DNA of 64,000 bases from Geobacter sp. AOG2 (GTDB taxonomy: Bacteria; Desulfobacterota; Desulfuromonadia; Geobacterales; Pseudopelobacteraceae): contig NZ_BLJA01000001.1 of NCBI RefSeq assembly GCF_019972295.1, positions 3,857,259-3,921,258 of the forward strand. The letters are read 5' to 3'. Positions 7,737 through 17,705 of this stretch are shown piece by piece. Both the position numbers and the translations under genes were made by a program. Under the pieces are notes generated by a model. It worked only from the letters and a program-made list of their open reading frames with translations. It was not told the DNA's origin and did not search any database. The stretch's first letter is position 1; each line of letters opens with the position of its first letter.

Positions 7737-7930
7737 TGGGTCATAATGATACAAAACAAGGCCTCCGGCGGCGATCCGGGGGCCTTTTTTCGTGTGATAC
7801 CGTGGTGTTCGGGGAAGCAGTCTGAAATGGTCTTTTTATGTTAATTTTTTTAACACTTTCGGGGTGAGTGTTAATTATTTTAACATATTGATTTTGCGAT
7901 TGAAATTTGTGAATACGGAGAGTAGAAGGT
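7737..7930 (+). repeat. Terminator-GTTAA element, copy B
   Basis: TGGGTCATAATGATACA, terminator hairpin 7759-7790, GTTAATTTTTTTAAC at 7840-7854, GTTAATTATTTTAAC at 7870-7884, then TTGATTTTGCGATTGAAA and TAGAAGG. It lies in the divergent gap between brnT and the chemoreceptor at 8149. Since no plus-strand gene ends here, the terminator half has no obvious client. Confidence 0.85.
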
Positions 7931-8148
7931 GAGTGGGTTTTAACAGGATTGGCGAAGGCGTGCGGGGGGCTGTGCGGAAGGGTTTCCGGGGCCGGCGGTC
8001 ACGTCTCCCGTCCCCGTAATTCCCTTCCTGGGTTTCGCATGCGCTCTCCGCCATGCCGCCCTTTGCCGATGTTACGTGCGCGAGCCGGGCCTGTCCGGCC
8101 CCTGGTGCAACCGTGTTCAGTCAACCAATCTGAAAGGACTATACCGTC

Positions 8149-9777
8149 ATGAACAGCTCGAACATGAAAATCGGGGTCAGGCTAACTATCGGGTTCGGTG
8201 TCGTTCTGCTGTTCCTCGTCATCCTGGGGGTCTATTCCATCAGCCGCCTGTCGTCCATAAACGGCGAGGTCCAGCGGGTCACCGACGACCGCTGGCCGAA
8301 GGCCCGTTCCCTGGCGGAGGTCAAAGATAATATGAACGTGATCGCCAGGGCGGTGCGGAACATGATCCTGAGCGACGACCCGGCCGACAACCAGAAGGAG
8401 AAGAAAAGGATTCTGGAAGCGCGCGAGGCGATCACGAAAAAAATCGACGAGTTGGACAAGGGCATCCAGTCCGGCGAGGGCAAGGCCATGATGGCAAGGC
8501 TCCAGGAAAAGCGCGCCGCCTATGTCAAATCCCAAGACCTGATAATCGAACTGATCGAAAACCGGAAAAAGGATGAGGCCGGAAAAGAGCTTTTCACGAG
8601 CGTCCGCAAGACCCAGGGCGAATATTTCAAGGCTATCGACGATATCATCCTGTTCCAGGGGAAGCAGATGGACAAGGCGGGTGACGACGTTGCGGCGTCG
8701 GTGAAACGAACAAGCAGCATCACCGTCATCATCCTCGTCCTCTCCGGCGTTCTTTCCGTGTTCACGACGCTCTTCATCATGAGGAGCATCATCCGCCCCA
8801 TATCCGAGCTTGTGGCCGCGAACGAGAGGCTTGCCAACGGCGACCTGACCGTAACGATTGCGGTGACCGGCGCCGACGAGATCGGCCACCTGGCGGAGTC
8901 GTCGCGCAGGGTGATCGGCAACCTGCGGGATATACTCGGCAAGGTGGCGGACACCTCCAGCCAGGTGGCCTCCGCCGCAAGCCAGCTTCAGGCCACCGCG
9001 GAGCATATCGCCACCGGGGCGGAGGAGGTCGCCTCGCAGACGAATACCGTGGCCACGGCGAGCGAGGAGATGGCCGCAACCAGCACCGATATCGCCCGCA
9101 ACTGCACCATGGCGGCGGAAAGCTCGCAGCAGACGAGCCGCTCCGCCACAAACGGGGCGAGTGTCGTCCAGGAGACCATCAACGGCATGGGCAGGATTGC
9201 GGAACGCGTGAAGCAATCGGCCCAAACCGTTGAAAGCCTCGGCGCGCGCTCCGAGCAGATCGGGGCGATCGTCGGCACGATCGAGGATATTGCGGATCAA
9301 ACCAACCTGCTGGCATTGAACGCCGCCATCGAGGCCGCCAGGGCGGGCGAACAGGGGAGGGGCTTTGCCGTGGTCGCGGACGAGGTGCGCGCGCTTGCGG
9401 AGCGGACGACCAAGGCGACCAAAGAGATCTCCGACATGATAAAAACCATCCAGAACGAGACCAAATCCGCCGTCTCCGCAATGGAGGAGGGTGTTTCGGA
9501 GGTCGAGAAGGGGGCGGCAAGCTCGGAAAAATCGGGGCAGGCCCTGGAAGAGATCTTGTCCCGGATCAATGAAGTGACCATGCAGATCAACCAGATAGCG
9601 ACGGCGGCGGAGGAACAGACCGCCACCACCAGCGAGATAACGTCGAACATTCAGGAGATTACCGAGGTCGTCCATCAGTCCTCCCGGGGGGCGAGCGAGA
9701 CGGCCGCCGCGGCGTCGCAACTGTCGTCGAACGCCGTGATTCTCCAGGAGTTGGTCGGCAGGTTCAGATTGACGTAA
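8149..9777 (+). CDS. Methyl-accepting chemotaxis protein (4HB sensor)
   Basis: Transmembrane chemoreceptor that controls CheA activity. The first helix (residues about 12-34) and second helix (about 190-212) bracket a periplasmic four-helix-bundle domain of about 150 residues. A HAMP domain follows ([20 protein letters not shown]), then the coiled-coil signalling domain whose hairpin tip contains [20 protein letters not shown]. The C-terminal end lacks a CheR-docking pentapeptide. 542 residues is normal for the class. The ligand is unknown; 4HB domains bind diverse small molecules. ATG 8149 has AAAGGA 12 bases upstream; ATG 8164 is possible. Element B lies 219 bases upstream. The next small gene follows within 35 bases. 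Confidence 0.93.
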   Translation: MNSSNMKIGVRLTIGFGVVLLFLVILGVYSISRLSSINGEVQRVTDDRWPKARSLAEVKDNMNVIARAVRNMILSDDPADNQKEKKRILEAREAITKKIDELDKGIQSGEGKAMMARLQEKRAAYVKSQDLIIELIENRKKDEAGKELFTSVRKTQGEYFKAIDDIILFQGKQMDKAGDDVAASVKRTSSITVIILVLSGVLSVFTTLFIMRSIIRPISELVAANERLANGDLTVTIAVTGADEIGHLAESSRRVIGNLRDILGKVADTSSQVASAASQLQATAEHIATGAEEVASQTNTVATASEEMAATSTDIARNCTMAAESSQQTSRSATNGASVVQETINGMGRIAERVKQSAQTVESLGARSEQIGAIVGTIEDIADQTNLLALNAAIEAARAGEQGRGFAVVADEVRALAERTTKATKEISDMIKTIQNETKSAVSAMEEGVSEVEKGAASSEKSGQALEEILSRINEVTMQINQIATAAEEQTATTSEITSNIQEITEVVHQSSRGASETAAAASQLSSNAVILQELVGRFRLT

Positions 9778-9809
9778 GGGAAGAGGCCGGGCCGGATTGG
9801 AGTCGTACC

Positions 9810-9971
9810 ATGTTCAAGATACTGACGGGTTGGGTTGTTGCGGGTGTGGGTATCACCCTGCTGATCGTAGCCGGCGTGGGGGTGCTTGGCACAAGCCCCG
9901 CCGAGCCGGTAATTGCGAAGGTCTGTGTTTCGCTCACGGCCCTGGCCGTACTGGCCCGGGGGGAGCACTAG
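9810..9971 (+). CDS. Small membrane protein (53 residues)
   Basis: ATG 9810 has a GGAG site 8 bases upstream. The protein begins MFKILTGWVVAGVGITLLIV and continues as one long hydrophobic helix, then a second weaker hydrophobic stretch (VIAKVCVSLTALAVLA). It lies 32 bases after the chemoreceptor and upstream of the hybrid kinase, so co-transcription with either is possible. No family recognised. Confidence 0.5.
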   Translation: MFKILTGWVVAGVGITLLIVAGVGVLGTSPAEPVIAKVCVSLTALAVLARGEH

Positions 9972-10104
9972 CGTACGGTCGCGGGCAAGCCGCGGCGGAC
10001 CGGAGAGGGGCGGATAAGCAGCGTATCCCCTTGCCGGTCCGGGATGCCGGTGTGCGGCAGAGGGGGGCTTGCCGCTCCCCCGGCAGGTAGTTCTGGAGGC
10101 AATC

Positions 10105-13100
10105 ATGTCCACAAACTTGTTCGCGCCCGCCGCCGGCGCCGATGATCGCCTCCCGGGCGAAATGAGGGGATACCAGTTATTGCTGGACCATTTCCCCGGC
10201 GTTGCGGGCCTTCTGAGAAAGGCGACGCGGGAGGTCGTCCTGTCGAACCGGGCCGCAAAGGAGATCGGCATGGTCGGCGGCTCGACATGCTTCGAGTCCT
10301 GGCGGAAGAAAGAAGCCCCCTGTTCCTGGTGTCTGGCTGAGGACCTGTGGGCCACCGGGAAGGAGCAGTGCATAGAAATAGAAGTGGGCTCCAGGGTATT
10401 CGAAGCGCACTGGGTGCCGGTCACGGACGATCTTTATTTCCACTATTCGTTCGATATCACCGAGCGGGTACGCATCCAGAAAAGGTTGCAGGAGAACGAG
10501 AGCGTAACCCAGCAGGTATTGAGCGTTTCCAACCTGTTCACCTTCGACTGGGACATGGCCGCGGACACCGTGCTCCGCTCCGAGAGTTGCCGGAATGTCT
10601 TCGGCGTCGATCACGAGGTATTGGCCAAGGCCACCGCCCGGAAATTCTTCGAATATGTCCACCCCGACGACCGGCCGAAGCTTGAGAAGGCCATCGGCGG
10701 CCTGAAGCCGGGCGCGGACACCTACACGGCCGAGGTCAGGCTCGTGCTGAGCGATGGGAATCAGGTGACATTGGAGGTAAAGGCGCAGGCCTATTTCGAC
10801 CCTTCCGGAAAGGTGACCCGCATTTTCGGCGTTGCGGTCGATATATCCAAACGCAAGAAGGCCGAAGACGACCTGCTGGAGAAAAAGGTCTTTCTGGAAG
10901 CGGCGCTGTCCAGTATGACCGATGCGGTCTTCATCTCCAATGCGGACGGCGAGTTTATCGAGTTGAATGAAGCCTTTGCCACCTTCCACCGGTTCGGGGA
11001 CAAGGAGGAGTGTTCGAAAAGGCTTGCCGACTACCCGGACCTTATCGACGTCTTCATGGATAATGGCGAATTGGCGCCGCTGGACATGTGGGCGGTCCCG
11101 CGGGCGCTCCGGGGGGAAACGGTCAAAAACGCCGAATATACCCTCCGCCGCAAAGACACCGGCGAGACCTGGGCCGGCAGTTTCAGTTTCGGGCCCATCC
11201 GGAACAACGACGGCCTGATCATCGGGTCGGTCGTCACCTGCCGCGACATCACCGGGCTCAAGCGGGCGGAAGCCTATCGCAACATGGGGCAGGATATCCT
11301 GCTGGTATTGAATGAAAAGAACGACCGGAAAGCGGCAATCCAGGGTGTCATCGAAATAATCAAATCGGCAACGGGCGTCGATGCCGTGGGTATCCGCCTC
11401 CAGGATGAGGACGACTACCCCTATTTCTACCAGGAGGGGTTCCCCCAGGACTTTCTGCTAAGAGAGAATTCATTGCTGGCCAGGGCGAAGGACGGGGGGA
11501 TTTGCCGGGACGAGTGCGGCAACATCTGCCTGGAATGCACCTGCGGGCTGGTCGTCACGTGCAGGACCGACCCAACCAATCCCCTTTTCACCAAAGGCGG
11601 CAGCGCCTGGACGAACGACTCCTTCCCCTTTCTTCACGTGCCGGCCGACGACGACCCCCGGACCAATCCCCGCAACGAGTGCATACATCAAGGGTACGCA
11701 TCCATAGCACTGATCCCGATCCGGGCCAAGGGGCGCATTGCCGGTCTGCTCCAATTGAACGACCGCAGGAAAGGGCGTTTCACCCTCGAAGGAATAGAAA
11801 GCCTGGAAAAAGTCGCCGAAAATATCGGCGAGTCCATGCTGCGCAAGCAGGCCGAGGAGAAGCTGAAAGAGAGCAACGAACTGATCCTGAACCTGCTCCA
11901 GAATACGGACCAGGGCATCTACGGCATCGACCCGGCCGGAACCTGCACCTTCATCAACCGGTCGGCCCTTACGATGCTGGGCTATGAGTCGGATGAGTGC
12001 ATCGGCAAGAACATACACGCCCTCATTCACCATCGCCGTGCCGACGGCCGGCCGTACCCGATCGTAAACTGCCCGATCTTTCATCCCGCGAGCCTGGGCG
12101 GCGAAGGGTGCCGCGTGGACAATGAAGTGCTGTGGCGCCGCGACGGCACGTTCTTTCCCGTCGAATACTCTTCGTATCCCATCCTGGACGACGGCGAGTT
12201 GCACGGGGCCGTCATAACCTTTTCGGACATCACGGAGCGCAAGCGCACCTTCGAGCAGTTGACGAACATCTCCCAGCGGCTGCAATTGGCGACCTCGTCC
12301 GCCGGCCTGGGGATCTGGGACTGGAATATCCGCGACAACCATAAACTCTGGGACGACCGGCTGTACGAAATGTACGGCATTACCCGCGATACCTACGCGG
12401 AAGGTGTCGACCCGTGGCTGGCGGGAATCCACCCGGAGGACCGGGAAACGGCTCTTGCCGCACGGCAGGCCGCGCTGGACGGTACGGGCGAGTTCGACAT
12501 CGTGTTCCGCATCCGCCGCCCGGACGGCACGGTCAGGCATATCAAGGGCAATGCCATCGTCATACGGGATAGGGACGGCACGGCGGTGCGCATGATCGGC
12601 GTCAATGCCGATGTCACGGATATTGTGCTCGCGGAGGCGGAGAAATCCCGGCTCGAAGCCCAGCTCAACCAGGCCCAGAAGATGGAGTCCATCGGCCGTC
12701 TGGCCGGCGGCGTGGCCCATGACTTCAACAATATGCTGACCATCATCTTAGGCCATGCGGAGCTGGGGCTCATGCGTCTGGGGCTGGATCATCCCGCGCG
12801 CGCCGACTTCACGGAGATCTCGAAAACGGCGCAGCGTTCGGCCGAACTGACGGGACAACTCCTGGCCTTCGCCCGCAGGCAGACCATCGCCCCCAAGGTG
12901 GTGGACCTGAACGGGACCACGGCAAGCCTGCTCAAGATGCTCCAACGGCTCATCGGCGAGGATGTCCAGCTCAAATGGCATCCGGCGGCCGAGCTTTGGA
13001 AGGTCCATATGGACCCGACCCAGATCGACCAGATCCTGGCGAACCTGTGCGTCAACGCCCGCGACGCCATCAAGGACACCGGCAAGATCACCATCGAGAC

Positions 13101-13803
13101 CGCAAACGGCAGCTACGACGCGGAGTATTGCGCCGCCAACCTGGGATTCATCCCGGGCGATTATGTGCTGCTCGTGGTGAGCGACGACGGGTGCGGCATG
13201 GACAGGGAAACCCAGGCGCATATTTTCGAGCCGTTTTTCACGACCAAGGCGCTCGGTGAAGGGACCGGCCTGGGGCTGGCCATGGTCTACGGCATCGTCA
13301 GGCAGAACAACGGCTTCATCAAGGTATACAGCGAGCCGGGGCAGGGCACCACGTTCAAGATCTATCTGCCGCGCTATACGGGCGACGCCGGGCAGGATCA
13401 GGACAAAGCCCCGGTTTTGCTCCCCTCGCACGGACACGAATGCATCCTGCTGGTGGAAGACGAGGCGGGTATCCTGAGCATGACCAAGGCCCTGCTCGAA
13501 AAGTTCGGTTACACGGTGCTGACGGCGGGAACGCCGGGCAAGGCGATCGCGCTGGCCAAAGCATACGACGGCGTGATCAGCCTGCTGCTGACGGACGTGG
13601 TCATGCCCGAGATGAACGGCAGGGAACTGGCAGATGAGCTGAGAAGCCTGGGTCTGGTGCGGAAAAGCCTGTTCATGTCGGGATACACGGCCAATGTGAT
13701 CGCCCATCACGGGGTGCTGGACAAAGGGGTGAACTTCATTTCCAAGCCCTTCTCGGCCCAGGAGCTGGCGGTAAAGGTGCGCGAGGTGTTGGATGGGGAG
13801 TGA
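10105..13803 (+). CDS. PAS/GAF hybrid sensor histidine kinase with receiver domain
   Basis: A 1,232-residue soluble sensor kinase. Order: N-terminal PAS-like region with CSWC (about 75-78), two further PAS domains (about 130-260, 265-385), a GAF domain (about 400-585), two PAS domains (about 595-720, 730-855), HisKA with the H-box [13 protein letters not shown] (about 868-880), HATPase with DDGCGMD and GTGLGLA, and a receiver domain (ECILLVEDE, then [13 protein letters not shown] with the phosphorylated Asp). The GAF domain carries a cluster of six cysteines in [20 protein letters not shown], a candidate metal or Fe-S site. No membrane helix. ATG 10105 has GGAGG upstream. Input signal and partner regulator are unknown; redox sensing is a guess from the cysteines. 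Confidence 0.92.
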   Translation: MSTNLFAPAAGADDRLPGEMRGYQLLLDHFPGVAGLLRKATREVVLSNRAAKEIGMVGGSTCFESWRKKEAPCSWCLAEDLWATGKEQCIEIEVGSRVFEAHWVPVTDDLYFHYSFDITERVRIQKRLQENESVTQQVLSVSNLFTFDWDMAADTVLRSESCRNVFGVDHEVLAKATARKFFEYVHPDDRPKLEKAIGGLKPGADTYTAEVRLVLSDGNQVTLEVKAQAYFDPSGKVTRIFGVAVDISKRKKAEDDLLEKKVFLEAALSSMTDAVFISNADGEFIELNEAFATFHRFGDKEECSKRLADYPDLIDVFMDNGELAPLDMWAVPRALRGETVKNAEYTLRRKDTGETWAGSFSFGPIRNNDGLIIGSVVTCRDITGLKRAEAYRNMGQDILLVLNEKNDRKAAIQGVIEIIKSATGVDAVGIRLQDEDDYPYFYQEGFPQDFLLRENSLLARAKDGGICRDECGNICLECTCGLVVTCRTDPTNPLFTKGGSAWTNDSFPFLHVPADDDPRTNPRNECIHQGYASIALIPIRAKGRIAGLLQLNDRRKGRFTLEGIESLEKVAENIGESMLRKQAEEKLKESNELILNLLQNTDQGIYGIDPAGTCTFINRSALTMLGYESDECIGKNIHALIHHRRADGRPYPIVNCPIFHPASLGGEGCRVDNEVLWRRDGTFFPVEYSSYPILDDGELHGAVITFSDITERKRTFEQLTNISQRLQLATSSAGLGIWDWNIRDNHKLWDDRLYEMYGITRDTYAEGVDPWLAGIHPEDRETALAARQAALDGTGEFDIVFRIRRPDGTVRHIKGNAIVIRDRDGTAVRMIGVNADVTDIVLAEAEKSRLEAQLNQAQKMESIGRLAGGVAHDFNNMLTIILGHAELGLMRLGLDHPARADFTEISKTAQRSAELTGQLLAFARRQTIAPKVVDLNGTTASLLKMLQRLIGEDVQLKWHPAAELWKVHMDPTQIDQILANLCVNARDAIKDTGKITIETANGSYDAEYCAANLGFIPGDYVLLVVSDDGCGMDRETQAHIFEPFFTTKALGEGTGLGLAMVYGIVRQNNGFIKVYSEPGQGTTFKIYLPRYTGDAGQDQDKAPVLLPSHGHECILLVEDEAGILSMTKALLEKFGYTVLTAGTPGKAIALAKAYDGVISLLLTDVVMPEMNGRELADELRSLGLVRKSLFMSGYTANVIAHHGVLDKGVNFISKPFSAQELAVKVREVLDGE

Positions 13804-13973
13804 GATGGGGCATAGTGGAGGTTGCCGGGGGCTGTATTTTTCATTTTGTGTAGAGTGTAGACCTGACCCCTCGTGGATTACCCAGAGTCGGCACGATGAA
13901 CCCGCACCGCTGGTGCACCCCCAAGTTTTAAATTATTGATCTAATTTTAAACAACCTTTTTAGTTAATGAAAA

Positions 13974-14056
13974 CCCAGGGATCAGGCCTACAAATTTCAA
14001 AATGTCCACTGGTTCTCGCTGAAAATTTGAAGTTCGTAGGCCTGAGCCTAACAAAT
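13974..14056 (+). repeat. Long imperfect palindrome, REP-like (copy 1)
   Basis: GATCAGGCCTACAAATTTC and its complement GAAGTTCGTAGGCCTGAGCC form a hairpin with the conserved middle CACTGGTTCTCGC. A second copy is at 15561-15645. The rest of 13804-14088 holds only a GC-rich stretch and no gene. Confidence 0.75.
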
Positions 14057-14088
14057 TCTTCCAACGACGTTGGGTAAATAGGATACAT

Positions 14089-14631
14089 ATGAAAAATGCA
14101 CTCATTATCTTACTTTTCACACTTTTGATCGCTGGATGTGCAAATCCGATTAACCGTGCAACATCCGACAATTACGCAGAAATATGCCATATAGCGATGA
14201 GTGAGGGCCAATTGGATGACGCGGAACAAGCTTGTTATCGAGCCCTTGTAAATGTTGACTGGGGTGATCTTGGACAGGAGCTGAAATCTCAAAGGCTTTA
14301 CAATCTGGCTCTCATAAAACGGAGGCTGGCCAAGTTCCAAGAAGCTGAGGACTTGTTGAATCAATCGTTAACAATAGAAGAGAGGTTTTCGCAGCCATCA
14401 AGCTTGAGGATTGGCCGGCGAGAGGTAGAACTCTCAGTAAATCTTGCAGCACAAGGGAAATGGACGGATGGTTCTCGCTTACTTGAGCGAGTTCTGCCAA
14501 TAGCCAAGCAGTTTGAGGGACAGGACCGTACCTGGACGTCCGAAGTTTTGCGTCAATACGCAGATCAGTTGCGTAAAACAAATCAACATGATCTGGCTTC
14601 AACCTTCGAGAAGAAGGCATCTGAGCTATAG
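14089..14631 (+). CDS. Lipoprotein with TPR-like repeats
   Basis: A 180-residue protein with a lipoprotein signal (FTLLIAGC, Cys at residue 18). Two or three helical TPR-like repeats follow: AEICHIAMSEGQLDDAEQAC, LYNLALIKRRLAKFQEAEDL and a segment near 100-175. TPR domains mediate protein contacts, so a scaffold role at the outer membrane is plausible. Base composition is lower in GC than the neighbours, and the gene lies between two REP-like repeats, which suggests acquisition. No ribosome site stronger than AGGATAC is visible before ATG 14089. Confidence 0.65.
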   Translation: MKNALIILLFTLLIAGCANPINRATSDNYAEICHIAMSEGQLDDAEQACYRALVNVDWGDLGQELKSQRLYNLALIKRRLAKFQEAEDLLNQSLTIEERFSQPSSLRIGRREVELSVNLAAQGKWTDGSRLLERVLPIAKQFEGQDRTWTSEVLRQYADQLRKTNQHDLASTFEKKASEL

Positions 14632-14787
14632 GCTGAGAGGACTTGTAACCCAACCGCTGGAACAGAATAAGGCGGCAATCACCAAACAAGCCACAGAAAC
14701 GTCGCCAAATCCCCTGTTCTCATATTTGCCCCCCCGTGGTAGAGTAATACTGTCCGGGAACGCAGGGGAATGTTGGGGGAGGGCAGT

Positions 14788-15090
14788 ATGAAACGGAATA
14801 TGTTTGCCACCGCGAGACGTTATGAAGGGGTGAAGGACCCGGAAGCCGCTGCGAAGAAGGTGGATGAGGTGTTTGTGCCGCTCATATCCTCTTTGCCGGG
14901 GTTCGTCGAATATTTCTGGATCGATCTGGGAGATGGCGCAATGATGTCCCTTACCATCTTCAAATCGCTTTCCGAGGCGATAAACGCGAACGAGAAAGCA
15001 AGGCTCTGGGTGAAGGACCGCCTGGGTTCGGTGCTTGGGCCCTCGGTCCGCATTGAGGCGGGCACCATAGTCGCCTATAAGGGAAAGTAG
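14788..15090 (+). CDS. ABM-like (dimeric alpha/beta barrel) small protein
   Basis: A 100-residue protein with MFATARRYEGVKDPEAAAKK, then LISSLPGFVEYFWIDLGDG and TIFKSLSEAINANEKARLWV. This spacing matches antibiotic-biosynthesis-monooxygenase-like or stress-responsive barrels that dimerise. The reaction cannot be assigned. ATG 14788 has GGAGGG upstream; a start six codons earlier would break this spacing. The three cupin genes and the SRPBCC gene downstream are also small barrel or binding proteins on the opposite strand. Confidence 0.65.
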   Translation: MKRNMFATARRYEGVKDPEAAAKKVDEVFVPLISSLPGFVEYFWIDLGDGAMMSLTIFKSLSEAINANEKARLWVKDRLGSVLGPSVRIEAGTIVAYKGK

Positions 15091-15106
15091 GAAACGGAAG
15101 AATTGT

Positions 15107-15546
15107 GGGACGCCACGCCGGTTGATCCATGCCGCGGGAAAGCAGGCATGATGCCCCGGTAATTCGGCTTCCCTATCCCGCCTGCGTCTACCATCGCCTG
15201 ACGATATCCACCGAGATCTCCACCGCCGGAACCGTTCCCCTGTTCTCCAGCCAGTGCATGGTGTTCCGGTCCTCGGGCCAGCCCGCCCCCGGCCCGTAGT
15301 CCGTGGCGACCCCATCCCGGTGCGCGGTGATCGTTCCCTGCACGACATAGGCGGTGCCCGGCAGGTCCTTATTGTCGTGCACCGGGCCGAAGATGCCGCC
15401 GGGTTCTATGGTCACCATGCGCATCCGCAGTTGGCGCCCCGCCATGCCCTCGACCTCGGGGCCAAGGTGGACCGTTGTCAGTAACTTCACCGTAACGCCT
15501 TTCGTCTCGGGTGCCGCCTGCCCGCTATCCATAGTGTCGCCTCCTT
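15107..15546 (-). repeat. 440-bp duplicated segment containing a cupin gene (copy 1)
   Basis: Nearly identical to 16635-17075, including about 80 bases after the gene (with the hairpin CATGCC...GGCATG) and about 14 bases before it. The duplication therefore covers gene, ribosome site and terminator. Confidence 0.85.
15188..15532 (-). CDS. Cupin domain protein (paralogue 1)
   Basis: A 114-residue single-domain cupin. The metal-binding motif region reads GPVHDNKDLPGTAYVVQG (residues about 49-66), with the family's second motif near DRNTMHWLENRGTVP. Compared with paralogue 2 it has N where that has H (HDNKD versus HDHKD), so one metal ligand may be missing. ATG 15532 has GGAGG 8 bases upstream. 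Cupins of this type bind small ligands or act as dioxygenases or isomerases; substrate unknown. Confidence 0.8.
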   Translation of the reverse strand: MDSGQAAPETKGVTVKLLTTVHLGPEVEGMAGRQLRMRMVTIEPGGIFGPVHDNKDLPGTAYVVQGTITAHRDGVATDYGPGAGWPEDRNTMHWLENRGTVPAVEISVDIVRRW

Positions 15547-15560
15547 TTCCACAGTAAAAA

Positions 15561-15645
15561 GTCCAGGGGTCAGGTCTGCAAATTTCAAAAATGTTCACTG
15601 GTTCTCGCAGAAAATTTGAAATTTGCAGGTCTGATCCCAACAGAT
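15561..15645 (+). repeat. Long imperfect palindrome, REP-like (copy 2)
   Basis: GGGGTCAGGTCTGCAAATTTC with its complement GAAATTTGCAGGTCTGATCC and the same centre (CACTGGTTCTCGC) as 13974-14056. Such elements are typical of REP sequences moved by Y1 transposases, though none is encoded here. Confidence 0.78.
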
Positions 15646-15865
15646 TGATCTTGAGTCTCCAGAAAAGGTGTATCGCAATGAACATGCCGAAGGGAACAAA
15701 TAGTAACCTCGGATGCAAGAATCTGATTATACAGGGATAAATGGATAAAATGGGGGTGTGGCGAGGGGGAAGCCGTCAGCGCTATCCATCATATGTGGCA
15801 TAGCCACCATATATGGCGGGCCGCGACAGGGGAATTACCGGCCGGAAGAGATACAGGCGGGAATA

Positions 15866-15957
15866 TGAGGACACGCTGCTTATTAAGGAGCCAACATGCC
15901 GGAGCCGATAAAGCGGCAGTCACCAAACAGGCGGCAACGGCGCCACTAAGGGGCCTC
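15866..15957 (+). repeat. Dispersed repeat remnant
   Basis: GAGGACACGCTGCTTATTAA resembles the direct repeats at 4147 and 5604. The following GGCAGTCACCAAACAGGCGG resembles 14673-14692 (GGCAATCACCAAACAAGCC). This looks like a degraded mobile-element end. The rest of 15646-16014 holds nothing recognisable. Confidence 0.45.
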
Positions 15958-16014
15958 TCCCCGTAGCGGTCTGAAAGCCAATGTGTTTTGGTCAATACAT
16001 ATGCGGATGTGTGT

Positions 16015-16437
16015 TCATTTTACCTTATGAAACACATCGACGGCAATGAGCGTTACCGGCTCTTTTCCATCGTTACGGTGCCAATGTATCGTATCCTTGT
16101 CTGCGGAAGAGGTGTCGCCAGGGTGAAAGACCTTTACGGTGCCGTCTTCGGAAGTTACCGTGTCTTCGCCATGCAGGAAATAAACAACGGCCGGCCGGTC
16201 TTTGTGACTATGAATCCCAATGTATCCGCCTGGTTCTATCGTCAGAGTCCGCATGCGCAACTGGCGGCCGTTCATACCTTCAATTTCCGGTCCCAGATCG
16301 ACTGCCTGTTTTACTTCCGCTTTAAAATCCTTATTGCCCCTGGGAGCCGTTTCCTGGGAATTGGCTGCCGGGTATCCGCAGAAAAGCAACAAGCCCACAG
16401 ATACCATGAACGAGTAAAACAAGTTACGTGCTTTCAT
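16015..16437 (-). CDS. Exported cupin domain protein
   Basis: A 140-residue relative of the two flanking cupins, but with a signal peptide (FMVSVGLLLFCGYPAANS), so it acts in the periplasm. The motif GIHSHKDRPAVVYFLHG contains both histidines of the first cupin motif; KDTIHWHRNDG forms the second. ATG 16437 is taken; a GTG nine bases earlier is possible. It lies between the two duplicated copies of its cytoplasmic paralogue. Confidence 0.78.
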   Translation of the reverse strand: MKARNLFYSFMVSVGLLLFCGYPAANSQETAPRGNKDFKAEVKQAVDLGPEIEGMNGRQLRMRTLTIEPGGYIGIHSHKDRPAVVYFLHGEDTVTSEDGTVKVFHPGDTSSADKDTIHWHRNDGKEPVTLIAVDVFHKVK

Positions 16438-16634
16438 CACCTTCACATCCTTTCGGCTGTAAAAGTGAAACTAGCCGGCACACATAAAGTAAAAGCCAGA
16501 TTAGGGACTGAGAGCATATCTCCCTGAACTTAGATTCCCAAATCGGGAACATATGGCTAGTCACTTTATAACAGCTAATATTCAGCTTACTTTTTTTAAA
16601 TATATCATAACTCAAGTAGCGTAGGAAGAACAGA

Positions 16635-17075
16635 GGGACACCACGCCGGTTGATCCATGCCGCCGGAAAAACAGGCATGATGCCCCGGTAATTCGGCTTC
16701 CCCATCCCGCCTGCGCCTACCATCGCCTGACGATATCCACCGAGATCTCCACCGCCGGAACCGTTCCCCGGTTCTCCAGCCAGTGCAGGGTGTTCCGGTC
16801 CTCGGGCCAGCCCACCCCCGGCCCGTAGTCCGTGGCGACCCCATCCCGGTGGTCGGTGATCGTTCCCTGCAGGATATAGACGGTGCCCGGCCGGTCCTTG
16901 TGGTCGTGCACCGGGCCGAAGACGCCGCCGGGTTCGATGGTCACCATGCGCATCCGCAGTTGGCGCCCCTCCATGCCCTCGATCTCGGGGCCGAGGTCGA
17001 CCGTTGACAGTAACTTTACCGTAACGCCTTTCGTTTCGAGTGCCGCCTGCCCGCTATCCATAGCGTCGCCTCCTT
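16635..17075 (-). repeat. 440-bp duplicated segment containing a cupin gene (copy 2)
   Basis: Counterpart of 15107-15546. Both copies have the same orientation, so the event was a direct duplication that now flanks the exported cupin. Confidence 0.85.
16717..17061 (-). CDS. Cupin domain protein (paralogue 2)
   Basis: A 114-residue cupin almost identical to 15188-15532. First motif GPVHDHKDRPGTVYILQG keeps both histidines; second motif DRNTLHWLENRG. ATG 17061 has GGAGG upstream. A longer frame running to 17730 passes through the SRPBCC gene in another frame and is not real. It lies 180 bases after the ArsR/SRPBCC operon in the same direction and could be read through from it. Confidence 0.82.
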   Translation of the reverse strand: MDSGQAALETKGVTVKLLSTVDLGPEIEGMEGRQLRMRMVTIEPGGVFGPVHDHKDRPGTVYILQGTITDHRDGVATDYGPGVGWPEDRNTLHWLENRGTVPAVEISVDIVRRW

Positions 17076-17240
17076 GTGCCGTTCGACTCCTTTCCCACAG
17101 TGTACCGCAAATCGTCCCGCATGCCCACACCCGCCCGGCGCCCGGAACGGGGGGGACCAGATGCCTTTGGGGCCGGGCCTGCCTTCCCCCCCGAAGGGAA
17201 AGATGCCGGCGCGGCCCCTGTGCGGTTCTTGCTGCTGCGG

Positions 17241-17705
17241 TTATTTGCCGCAGTTGCCCGTAAAATGCATCGCCTGTTTCGTTTCGAGCAGGGTCTTCAG
17301 GCTGCTCAGCACCATCGGCCAGCCGTTGCTGATGTCCTTGAACACCGTGGTGTTTTCCGGGAACTCGTCGTGGGTGACCGTGAGCTTCACGAGGTTCGGA
17401 TCGGGCTCGAAGCGCTCCAGAAGAAACGTGACCCGCGAGGGTTTTTCGGCCCGCGCCTGCTCGGTCCCCTGGTAGCTCCAGGTGTAGGAGAGCACCTGGG
17501 GCTTTTCGGCGGCGAGGATGGCGCCGCTGAGGACGCTGCTGCCGTCCGGCTTGATGAAGCGGACGGAAGAGCCGGTTTTCCAGTCGGATTCCACCGTGAG
17601 TCCCATCCAGTATTCGCGGGTGAATTCCGAGCTGGTCAGGGCCTCCCAGAGCTCCTCGGGGGTCGTTCTGATATAGCTCACGTACAGAAATATCGGGCTG
17701 TTCAT
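17241..17705 (-). CDS. SRPBCC (AHSA1-like) protein
   Basis: A 154-residue START/Bet v1-type protein that binds hydrophobic ligands in a deep pocket. Visible signatures are IRTTPEELWEALTSSEFTRE at the start, WKTGSSVRF, and the C-terminal NGWPMVLSSLKTLLET helix. Its ATG overlaps the stop codon of the ArsR gene by four bases (ATGA), so the two are translationally coupled. ArsR-SRPBCC pairs are widespread; the regulator controls the operon and the ligand is usually unknown. Confidence 0.87.
   Translation of the reverse strand: MNSPIFLYVSYIRTTPEELWEALTSSEFTREYWMGLTVESDWKTGSSVRFIKPDGSSVLSGAILAAEKPQVLSYTWSYQGTEQARAEKPSRVTFLLERFEPDPNLVKLTVTHDEFPENTTVFKDISNGWPMVLSSLKTLLETKQAMHFTGNCGK

Noticed and set aside
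16015..16527. Plus-strand frame of 179 residues opposite the exported cupin
   Set aside because: No domain or ribosome site; the minus-strand gene has a signal peptide and cupin motifs.
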